64,000 nucleotides of DNA from Arion vulgaris (Eukaryota; Mollusca; Gastropoda; Stylommatophora; Arionidae): contig CM036775.1 in NCBI GenBank assembly GCA_020796225.1, forward strand, positions 10,591,171 to 10,655,170. Direction: 5' to 3'. Position 1 is the first letter of the stretch. Every line of letters begins with the position of its first letter. The translations under genes and the position numbers were made by a program. The notes below the pieces were generated by a model. It saw only the letters and a program-made list of their open reading frames with translations, was not told where the DNA came from and did no database searches. This document shows, in pieces, positions 38,001 to 50,000 of the stretch.

Positions 38001-41000
38001 ATCTCTGAAACTGATTTTTGTGTGAAAATCTGTTTTTCCAATTTCTTACAATGGCAGCAGCGTGACATTGTAAATTACTTACACTGGCAGCCGTGTGCTC
38101 AATGTACTCGTAATTAGTATTCCTCGCCATACAGGCAGATTTTCTCAGACTTCAGAGGTACTCACGTTATCGTCCTGAGTAAGACCAGGGGACTCGAACA
38201 AATGCCAGACAGTAGGTTCGAACCCGAGCTATGAGGCGTCTCACAGCTAGCAGGCCGAGCTACTATCAACTACTCTAGGCAGTCCCCAATAAAATGGTTA
38301 TAATCAGAAGAGCCTTGCTTGAATTACATTGAGAAACAAAGAATGAAGTGGTTTGACAACTTACTAAGAATGCTTCCAAACTCCACAGTATACAAAGTCT
38401 TCTACAACAGAATATCAGGAAAGAAGACGAGAGGAAGACCACGAAAAAGATGGTTAAATGGCATAGCAGAATCCTGTCAAAGAGCAAAAATAACCCAAGC
38501 CACCAGAACAGCGCAAGACAAAAACAGAAAACCACAACACTGGGCAACAACCCGGTATCAGTGTGACGACAAAAGAAGAAGAAGAATCAGAAGAAGAAAA
38601 AAGTCAACATGGAGATTACTTACTTCTGCTTCTCGTTTTTTGAATTCCATCATTTGTTGTTGCAGAACCTCTTTGAACGATTTCTTCTCTTGCACTCTCT
38701 CTGCTTCCTTCAGTTCATTCATCTTGATTTCATTTAATCTGTCTTCTTCCAACTGCTTCTCAAACGCTAACTTTTCTTGTCTGGCAGATTCTAATCTCTG
38801 ACAGAAAATACGAAAATTATATTTATAAACATTCTCCTTCTTCTTCTTTGCGTTTGTTCTTTACAACCAATTTTAATCACTCTTTGTGATATGTTTGATC
38901 TTTGCCAAGAACGTGTATACGTTGCACATTGGTTCGTAGGCCCCTAAACGCATAGACTTCTACACGTTTAGGACATGTGCATCCGATTTAAGCCAAACCT
39001 CCTTAGTCGCCTCTTACTACATGCGTGGCAGGTAACAGTGGTTTTATTCTTTACACCCCAAATTTGGGCTCCGGTAACCACTCGGGCGATTAACTCCCCG
39101 TGAATCGTAAGACATCAACAAATTTCCTCCAAAGAGATCTGTCTTGAGCAAACCAGCTTAATTCATTCTAAATCTTTCCTGATCCTTCTCTTTTTTCGGT
39201 CTTCATGTCTCTCTAGGTATTCCTCCACCTCTCTTGCATCCTGAATTCCATTTTTTTTCTTGATCCAGAAGCACTTGAGCTTTCAGCTCTTCGCTCGGTG
39301 CCATGGACATCGTAACCCTTCGGTTTGGTGTCACGAACACCGTAAATCTGGAGAAACTGTGGCTTTTCTGCTAGTCCGCAGAATTGAACCGTACTCACAG
39401 GAATCTTGTCAGTAGTTGTCCAACGCGCTATGAACACGCTAGGCAGACAGGTGAATTCCATTTTTAGAGCCACATCAGTTATATGAGGACTATCATCATG
39501 GCACTCCGGACACGCCCATAGGTGCTCTGATCTCCGCTTCAACAAATCCAACGGCCCAAAACACCAGTTCGATTTTGATTAATTAATCTCCTTGTATATT
39601 TGGTATGTTGTTATTTTTAGGCTGCACCAATATTGACACCCATCTCTCTCAATCTGATCAGCAAGTGAGATTCACAGCCCTGAAACTCTTCTGTTCAGAA
39701 AGACTCTCTCAACGCGTTAAGAATGTCATTTCGGTCCACGGCAGCTCCCTCTGATATTATAGTCAAGCCAGCCAATCTATCAGCTCGTTCATTACCACTA
39801 ACTCCTGCGTGCCTGGGGACAAAAATGGAGGTGATTTCTCTGATCATTGTCGTGTACCAGTACCTCCATCCAATTTCATATCACCATTCCTGATTCGACT
39901 TTACAAATCATACTCACGGAGTCAGTATGAAAACACAAGAGTAGTTAGGAGAGGCCAACCATGTCACAGCCTCTGTAACCCTGTATGGGTGTCTGGTCTT
40001 TATTCTGAATTCTTAATGAATGTTCAAAACACTTTCATCTTCTCCTTTTTATTTCCTCGTTGATATTGTTGATGCTTGTGCGTCAGGTGATCCTGTATTA
40101 GGTATAGTGTTACACAAGCCCCTCCCACCAACTGTGCAGTGGGAATACAGATCTCAGTATTAGGTATAGTGTTACTCAAGCCCTCCCCCATCTACACAGT
40201 GGGAATATACAGATCTCTGTATTAGGTATAGTGTTACTCAAGCCCCTCCCACCCTCTACACAGTGGGAATACAGATCTCAGTATTAGGTATAGTGTTACT
40301 CAAGCCCCTCCCACCCTCTACACAGTGGGAATACAGATCTCAGTATTAGGTATAGTGTTACACAAGCCCCTCCCACCATCTACACAGTGGGAATACAGAT
40401 CTCAGTATTAGGTATAGTGTTACACAAGCCCCTCCCACCAACTGTGCAGTGGGAATACAGATCTCAGTATTAGGTATAGTGTTACTCAAGCCCCTCCCCC
40501 CATCTACACAGTGGGAATATACAGATCTCTGTATTAGGTATAGTGTTACTCAAGCCCCTCCCACCATCCACACAGTGGGAATACAGATCTCAGTATTAGG
40601 TATAGTGTTACTCAAGCCCCTCCCACCATCCACACAGTGGGAATACAGATCTTTGTATTAGGTATAGTGTTACTTAAGCCTCCCCACCATCTACACAGTG
40701 GGAATACAGATCTCAGTATTATGTATAGTGTTACTTAAGCCCCTCCCACCATCTACACAGTGGGAATACAGTTCTCAATATTAGGTATAGTGTTAGTCAA
40801 GCCCCTCCCACCATCTACACAGTGGGGATATACATATCTCAGTATTAGGTATAGTGTTACTCAAGCCCCTCCCACCATCTACACAGTGGGAATACAGATC
40901 TCAGTATTAGGTATGGTGTTACTTAAGCCCTTCCCACTATCTACACAGTGGGGATACAGATCTCAGTATTAGGTATAGTGTTACTTAAGCCCTTTCCACC

Positions 41001-44000
41001 ATCGACACAGTGGGGATACAGACCTCAGGATTAGGTATAGTGTTACACAAGCCCCTCCCACCATCTACACAGTGGGAATACAGATCTCAGTATTAGGTAT
41101 AGTGTTACACAAGCCCCTCCCACCAACTGTGCAGTGGGAATACAGATCTCAGTATTAGGTATAGTGTTACTCAAGCCCTCCCCCATCTACACAGTGGGAA
41201 TATACAGATCTCTGTATTAGGTATAGTGTTACTCAAGCCCCTCCCACCATCCACACAGTGGGAATACAGATCTCAGTATTAGGTATAGTGTTACTCAAGC
41301 CCCTCCCACCATCCACACAGTGGGAATACAGATCTTTGTATTAGGTATAGTGTTACTTAAGCCCCTCCCACCATCTACACAGTGGGAATACAGATCTCAG
41401 TATTATGTATAGTGTTACTTAAGCCCCTCCCACCATCTACACAGTGGGAATACAGTTCTCAATATTAGGTATAGTGTTAGTCAAGCCCCTCCCACCATCT
41501 ACACAGTGGGGATATACATATCTCAGTATTAGGTATAGTGTTACTCAAGCCCCTCCCACCATCTACACAGTGGGAATACAGATCTCAGTATTAGGTATGG
41601 TGTTACTTAAGCCCTTCCCACTATCTACACAGTGGGGATACAGATCTCAGTATTAGGTATAGTGTTACTTAAGCCCTTTCCACCATCGACACAGTGGGGA
41701 TACAGACCTCAGGATTAGGTATAGTGTTAAACAAGCCCCTCCCACCATCTACACACTTGTAGACCAACAATCAGAAGAACTTAGTCTCTCTAACATATAT
41801 CTGACAGTGGCATCATACAGTGTGACAGTGGCATCATACAGTCTGACAGTGACATCATACAGTCTGACAGTGACATCATACCATATAGTCTGACAGTGAC
41901 CTCATACCATACAGTCTGACAGTGACATCATACAGTCTGACAGTGACATCATACAGTGTGACAGTGACATCATACAGTCTGACAGTGACATCATACAGTC
42001 TGACCGTGACATCATAGTCTGACAGTGACATCATACAGTCTGACAGTGACATCATACAGTCTGAAAGTGACATCACAGTCTGACAGTGACATCATATAGT
42101 CTGACAGTGACATCATACTTCTTTCTTCTCCTCCAGCTGATCGCTCCAACTAGCAACAACATGATCCTGCAAGACTTCAGATTCGACTTTCCTCAGATCT
42201 GGGTTACTCTGCTGCCAGTGTTGGTAGAGTTTTTCTTCTGCCAGCTGGAGGAAAATATAATCGGATATCAATATTTATTTCATATAATCTTCTTCTTTTC
42301 TTCAATCCTGTTTGCCTTACAGCGTCAGGTCAAGAAGAGATTTCTAAACGGGCCCTTGTATGCGCTTCGTAGATACTCTTTCGTCGTCTCTGTTATCTCT
42401 GAGGTCCATCTTTTACGTGGCCAGCCTTTTGCTTTGTACCCATTGTATCGGAGCAGCATTGCTCTTTGAGGTGCACTGTCTGTTGGTAATCTGCTTACGT
42501 GACCGAACCAATTAATTTGTTGTTTCCTGATGAAGTCTAGTACTGATGTTGTACCCACTTTTTCCTGATGTCTTCATTTCTCAACCGGTCTCTTCTTGTT
42601 ACACCCAGCATTCTGCGTAGATACTTCATCTCTGTCGTGACTAGTTTTCTTCTATCATTTGTTGTCAGTGTCAAGGTTTGGCACTGGTAACATAATGAGG
42701 AGAGAAAGATATTATTCACATATAATAATAATTCCTCTCGTAACGTTATATGTTACATAGGGCCTGCAAGTAATTTATCCATACCGCTCTATCCTAGGCA
42801 ACTTGTTCAATCTCCTCCATGGAACTGAGACCGATGTTTCTTGTCTCTCTCAGCAAAGTTCATTTCAGGGTCTCCTTAGGTCGTCCTCTCTTTCTTGAAC
42901 CCTTTGCATCCCACTTCAATGCCTGCTTTGATATTCGTTGATCATTTCTTCTCAAGGTATGTCCAACATATCTCCATCTTCTCTTTCTTATAACAGTTGT
43001 CGCTAGTGATTATTCACATATAGTTATGGAATATACTACTTTTATACTACTTATACTACACTCATGCGTGCATTCTGAGTGACTCATTGAGTATAATCCG
43101 AAAGGCGGAGGCCGGTTGCAGCCAATGGACTGAATCACTGCAGGCGTCAAAATTTGCAGAATTACACTTGTCTTCGTTCCAGGGCACATGGGTGTCATTG
43201 ACAATGAGAGAGCAGACAGACTGGCTGGTTCCGCCGCTATATCAGAGGGTCAGCCAACGGACAGAGCTGATATCTTGAACGCCTCATGAGCGTGGCGCAG
43301 AGAAGATCTTCATCTAAACCAATCCACGTCAACTAGTAGATTGCGGAAGCTAGGTTAGAAGATTGGTGTGGCAAAAGAAAAGAACAGTACAACAGGTATA
43401 CGAGTAGGCTCATCAATCAAAATCGAACTGGTACGGTCAGTCGCTGGACGCTGTTAGAGATATTGCAAGGAGATCTGAGCACCTATGGACATGTCCGAGT
43501 GCAATGAAGATATTTCAAACTGAAACTGAAACCAAGAAGACATTCTATCGAATAAAGTTAGAATCAGCAGTAGAGACCAATGCTAAATGGATGACACCAT
43601 CTCTGCCCTCTGATCTCTGCCCTCTGATCTGGATACTAATCTTGTTAAGTGACGATCATTCAGAATAGGCAATGTGGTGCTTAGTAGAGCTGGGGATCAA
43701 AGATATACCTTCTCTGTGCTTAGTACAGCTGGGGATCAAAGATATACCTTCTCTGTGCTTAGTACAACTGAGGCTCAAAGCTACACCTTCTCTGTGCTTA
43801 GTAGAGCTGAGACTCAAAGCTACACCTTCTCTGTGCTTAGTAGAGCTGAGACTCAAAGCTACACCTTCTCTGTGCTTAGTAGAGCTGAGACTCAAAGCTA
43901 CACCTTCTCTGTGCTTAGTAGAGCTGAGACTCAAAGCTACACCTTCTCTGTGCTTAGTAGAGCTGAGACTCAAAGCTACACCTTCTCTGTGCTTAGTAGA

Positions 44001-47000
44001 GCTGAGACTCAAAGCTACACCTTCTCTGTGCTTAGTAGAGCTGAGACTCAAAGCTACACCTTCTCTGTGCGGAGTAATATTTACTACAAACTATTACTAT
44101 AGACCTCCCCATGAGGCCATGACCTTGTAGTGGTGAGGAGGAGTGTGAGCTAGGATGGCATTAACTTATGTTCTTGGCAGGGTCACCCAGGAAGGGCCAG
44201 ACTAAATATGGACTCCTGGTCCTTCAGGTTGGGGGGTTTGACTTGGGACTAACAACACCATCACATAAAAAATCTTTACATTACAAACATACAAACACAG
44301 CAACAAAGACATTACCTATTCACAGGAACAAAAGGCCTACCAGAGTCATTGACTCATATGGCTGGAAGTGATTTTTTTTTTTTTTTTTCGCTTTCAACTC
44401 AGACGAAGTTTCATCTCTGAAACTGATTTTTGCGTGAAAATCCGTTTTTCCAATTTCTTACAATGGCAGCAGCGTCCACATTGTAAATTACTTTACACTG
44501 GCAGCCGTGTGCTCAATGTACTCGTAATTAGTATTCCTCGCCATACAGGCAGATTTTCTCCGACTTCAGAGGTACTCGAGTTATCGTCCTGAGTAAGACC
44601 AGGGGACTTGAACAAATGCCGGACAGTAGATTCGAACCCGAGCTATGAGGCGTCTCACAGCTAGCAGGCCGAGCTACTATCAACTACTCTAGGCAGTCCC
44701 GCTGGAAGTGATAAAAGCCAAAGGAAGCTACTTTACAAGTATAGAGGTCCTGAATCCCAAAACCATCCAAAAACAGCAAGGAGGAGAACAGTAGAACAAG
44801 AACTGAAAGAAATGAATCATGGCTGCAACACAATACAGAAGACGGCCAAAAATAGAGAAGAATGGTGTGTGTTTGTTGCTCCATGGGCGTCACAGACTAG
44901 AGAGAGAGAGAGAGATTATTACAGACATGATTTCGCCCGAGTGGTTACCGGGCTCAAATTTGGGGTGTAAAGAATAGAGCCACTGTTACCTCCATGCATG
45001 TCGTAAGAGGCGACTAAGGAGGTTTGGCTGAAATCGGATGCATGTGTCCTAAACGTGTAGAATCTATGCATTTAGGGGCCTACCAAACCAATGTGCAACG
45101 TACACGTTCTTGGCAGAGATAAAACATATCACAAAGAGTGATTAAAATTGATCGTAAAGAACGAACACAAAGAAGAAGAGACAGACATGATTTAACATGA
45201 ATAAATGTATAACCTTCTGTCTTGCTTCCTCCCGTGCAGTCTTGAGCCCATCCACTTTTGATCTCATTTCTTCTAGTTTCTGAAAGCTAGGTCTTGACTT
45301 TCCTGTCAGCTCGGCCTGAAAGTGTATCCATCATGAATAATACTTCTAGAAGTCACTCAGTTGTAATAAATTATACAGTTCTAGTATGGTCCCAGGACTC
45401 TGTCATGGGTGGCTGAGCAACAAGTAACCCATATGATTATCATATCAGACTCTATGAATATGCTTCAAATGATTGAATCTGGAAGTATGCGCGCGGAATG
45501 GGTGGACATCATTCGGAGATCACATCTCCAGAAAATTACTTGACTGTAGACACCTGGACATGCTGGAGTTCAGTGTAATGAGCGTGCTGACTTTCTTGCA
45601 AACAATATCATCAATGTGATACGCTCTCATTTATGTGACATGGGCAAGTCTCATACACTGAAACGTATTCGAGAATTAGGCCTTAAGTTTGGACATGCCA
45701 GACAGTATCGTCTTCGTGGTAGAGAGAAGATATACTAATCAGCTTCTCATGGGTACGGTGAGCAAATAGACTTTAGGATGGCTGCTGCAGCGGAGGACGG
45801 AGCACAAATGGGAATGCTCAATGTGCCATGACGTCGATCACATAACATAACAGTTCTAGTAATAAATGATACAATTCTAGTAATAAATGATATTGTTCTA
45901 GTAATAAATGATACTGTTCTAGTAATAAATGATATTGTTCTAGTAATAAATGATACAATTCTAGTAATAAATGATATTGTTCTAGTAATAAATCATACAG
46001 CTCTAGTAATAAATGATACTGTTCTAGTAATAAATGATATTGTTCTAGTAATAAATGAGACTGTTCTAGTAATAAATTATACAGTTCTAGTAATAAATGA
46101 TATTGTTCTAGTAATAAATGATACTGTTCTAGTAATAAATGATACTGTTCTAGTAATAAATGATATTGTTCTAGTAATAAATGATATTGTTCTAGTAATA
46201 AATGATATTGTTCTAGTAATAAATGATATTGTTCTAGTAATAAATGATACTGTTCTAGTAATAAATGATACTGTTCTAGTAATAAATGATATTGTTCTAG
46301 TAATAATGATATTGTTCTAGTAATAAATGATACAGTTCTAGTAATAAATGATACTGTTCTAGTAATAAATGATATTGTTCTTGGTAAACTCAGTATTATT
46401 GTTTCAACTAATGAGCTACTTCTTCGAACGCTCCATATCGACCACTTGTTAACCACGCTGTGTGACTTGTATGTGATCTGAGCTTAAGATAGATTGTACA
46501 TTATGCCAGTTATGAACCTACAAGTAGGTCTATTGTCTATTCCCAGGTGGAAGATGTAGTTGGCTGTCCACTCTGCCGTTAAGCGTAGGGATGGGAGCTT
46601 TAATTTGCGTTCTAAGGCCAGATGAGTCGCCCTTATTGTGTTGTATCCATGTTTATGTAGTGTGGTCTTGATATTGTCTATCCATCTTTTTCTTGGTCTT
46701 CCCTTAGCTCTAGTACCCGATCTCTTTTATTGTATGCTGTTATTGATGGTTGGTTGTATTTCATTCTCATTAAATGTCCAAACCACTGCATTTGTTGTCT
46801 TTCAATGTATTCGTGCATGAAGTTATGCCCACTCTGCTTCTGATGTCCTCATTTCGTAGTCTGTCTTTCCTGGTGACTCCCACTGCCTTCCTCAAGCATT
46901 TCATTTCACACATGGTGAGCTTTCTGTGATGTGTTGCTGTAAGAGACCAAGTTTGGCACTGGTAACAAAGTGTTGGTAGGAAAATAATTTTTATCATCTG

Positions 47001-50000
47001 TCTTTTCACTTCCATCTTGACCTTTGGGTGTTGTAGTAATGGTGCCAGCTGGTAGGTCAGCACATCAAATTTCTGCGATGCTTTTTTATTTACTAGTGTA
47101 GCTTCCCTAGGCCACTCACTACCTCAGTCGCCTCTTACGACATGCCTTGTAGGTTGCAGTGGTACTATTCTTTGCTTCTTTGTGGGCCCGCAACAAACGG
47201 GCAACTAAAGAGCAATGTCCCCAATCAGCGATACATTTTCTTTGAATGAAAACAAAATATAACAGAGATATAAACCTGATACTCACTTAACCAGTTAGTC
47301 AGATCTCTATTCTTCTTCTTCTTTGTGTTCGTTCTTTACAATCAATTTTAATCACTCTTTGTGATATGTTTGATCTTTGTCAAGAAAGTGTATACGTTGA
47401 ACATTGGTTTGGTAGGCCCCTAAACGCACAGACTTCTATACGTGCATCCGATTTCAGCCAACCTCCTTAGCCGCCTCTTATGACATGCATAGCAGGTAAC
47501 AGTGGTTCTATTCTTTACGCCCCCCCATTTTGCTACCGGCAACCTCTCGGGCAGGTCAGATCTCTAATTACTTGACCAGTTGGTCAGATCTCTAATTACT
47601 TGACAAGTTGGTCAGATCTCTAATTACTTGACAAGTTGATCAGATCTCTAATTAATTGACCAGTTGGTCAGATCTCTAATTACTTGACCAGTTAGTCAGG
47701 TCTCTAATTACATGATCAGTTAGTCAGAAATCTAATTACTTGACCAGTTAGTCCGGTCTCTAATTACTTGACCAATTAGTCAGATCTCTAATTACTTGAC
47801 CAGTTAGTCAGATCTCTAATTACTTGACCAGTTGGTCAGATCTCTAATTACTTGACCAGTTAGTCAGATCTCTAATTACTTGACAAGTTAGTCAGATCTC
47901 TAATTACTTGACAAGTTGGTCAGATCTCTAATTACTTGGCCAGTAGTCAGATCTTTAATTACTTGACAAGTTGGTCAGATCTCTAATTACTTGATCAGTT
48001 AGTCAGGTCTCTAATTACTTGACCAGTTGGTCAGATCTCTAATTACTTGACCAGTTAGTCAGGTCTCTAATTACTTGACCAGTTAGTCAGGTCTCTAATT
48101 ACTTGACCAGTTGGTCAGATCTCTAATTACTTGACCAGTTAGTCAGATCTCTAATTACTTGACAAGTTAGTCAGATCTCTAATTACTTGACAAGTTGGTC
48201 AGATCTCTAATTACTTGGCCAGTAGTCAGATCTTTAATTACTTGACAAGTTGGTCAGATCTCTAATTACTTGATCAGTTAGTCAGGTCTCTAATTACTTG
48301 ACCAGTTGGTCAGATCTCTAATTACTTGACCAGTTAGTCAGGTCTCTAATTACTTGACCAGTTAGTCAGATCTCTAATTACTTGACCAGTTAGTCAGATC
48401 TCTAATTACTTGACCAGTTGGTCAGATCTCTAATTAATTGACCAGTTGGTCAGATCTCTAATTACTTGACAAGTTGGTCAGATCTCTAATTACTTGACAA
48501 GTTAGTCAGATCTCTAATTACTTGACAAGTTGGTCAGATCTCTAATTACTTGACCAGTAGTCAGATCTCTAATTACTTGACAAGTTGGTCAGATCTAATT
48601 ACTTGATCAGTCAGAAATCTAATTACTTGACCAGTTAGTCAGGTCTCTAATTACTTGACCAATTAGTCAGATCTCTAATTACTTGACCAGTTAGTCAGAT
48701 CTCTAATTACTTGACCAGTTGGTCAGATCTCTAATTACTTGACCAGTTGGTCAGATCTCTAATTACTTGACCAGTTAGTCAAATCTCTAACTACTTGACC
48801 AGATAGTCAAATCTCTAACTACTTGAGCAGATGGTCAAATCTCTAACTACTAGGTCATACAGACTTGGCAAGTTGGTGAACTCTATGATGCCTGAGTGGT
48901 TACCGGGGCCCAAATTTAGGGCGTAAAGAATAGAACACTGTTACCTGCCCCGCATGTCGTAAAGCGACTAGGAGGTTAGGCTGAAATCGGATGCATGTGT
49001 CCTAAACGTATAGAAGTCTATGTGTTTAGAGGCCTACCAAACCAATGTGCAACGATTCACGTTCTTGGCAAGATCAAACAAATCACAAAGAGTGATTAAA
49101 ATTGGTCGTAAAGAACAAACGCAAAGAAGAAGGACTCTATGAAATCATGAACAATGGAATGACCTAGCAAAACGATGGTATTTAATCCGAGATTTTGTTA
49201 TCAACAATTAGAACACATCCAACTAACCCAGCGTTTCCCAAAGTGGGCGGACCGCCTCAGTGGGCGCTAGCGTCAAGGGGGTTATGGTGGGTTCGAAGAA
49301 TTTGAAGGGTGTTCAGGCGATTAGAGGTCAGCGACTCATTAAAGAATAAATGAATAACAAGTATTTTTAAATAAATTATTTTCGTGATTTTACGATTGAA
49401 TAATCATTTAAAATTTGAATTCTGCATTTAAATTCATCTTATGCCTGTCTTACACAATCTATTTTTCCATCAATTTTCTTTTTCATGCATATAATCATGT
49501 GATAAATGACCATGTATGACAGAACTATATATCAATTTTCTATGTCAAAGAGAAAATAGAGCATGTATATATGGGGAGGGGGCGTTGGCAAACTGTTATA
49601 ATGTGGAGGAGGGAGGGGCGTACAAAGTTTATGTTGTGCAAAGTGGGCGTGGCCAAAAAGTTTGGGAATCTAAGAACTAACCTCAAATGTTATATTGTCC
49701 CGTGAGAGAAGACTTGCCAGTTTCTCTCGACGTCTTCTCAAATTAGCAGCTTTCTCTTCCTTCTCTACACCAACATTGTAAGCATCCATGCTGGACAGGA
49801 AATAGAGACAATAATTAGCAACTTTCAATGGCTAAAATAAAGTCAAAAATTATGATTTACTAGAGATGTTCCAGTCCAGTATTTTCATTACACCAATAAC
49901 AGCATACAATAAAAAGAGATCGGGTACTAGAGCTAAGGAAGACCAAGAAAAAGATGGATAGACAATATCAAGACCACACTACATAAACACGGATACAACA

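Noticed and set aside
45818..46456. 212-aa minus-strand frame of LLLEQYH repeats
   Set aside because: Produced by a 21-bp repeat, a multiple of three; no evidence of a gene.
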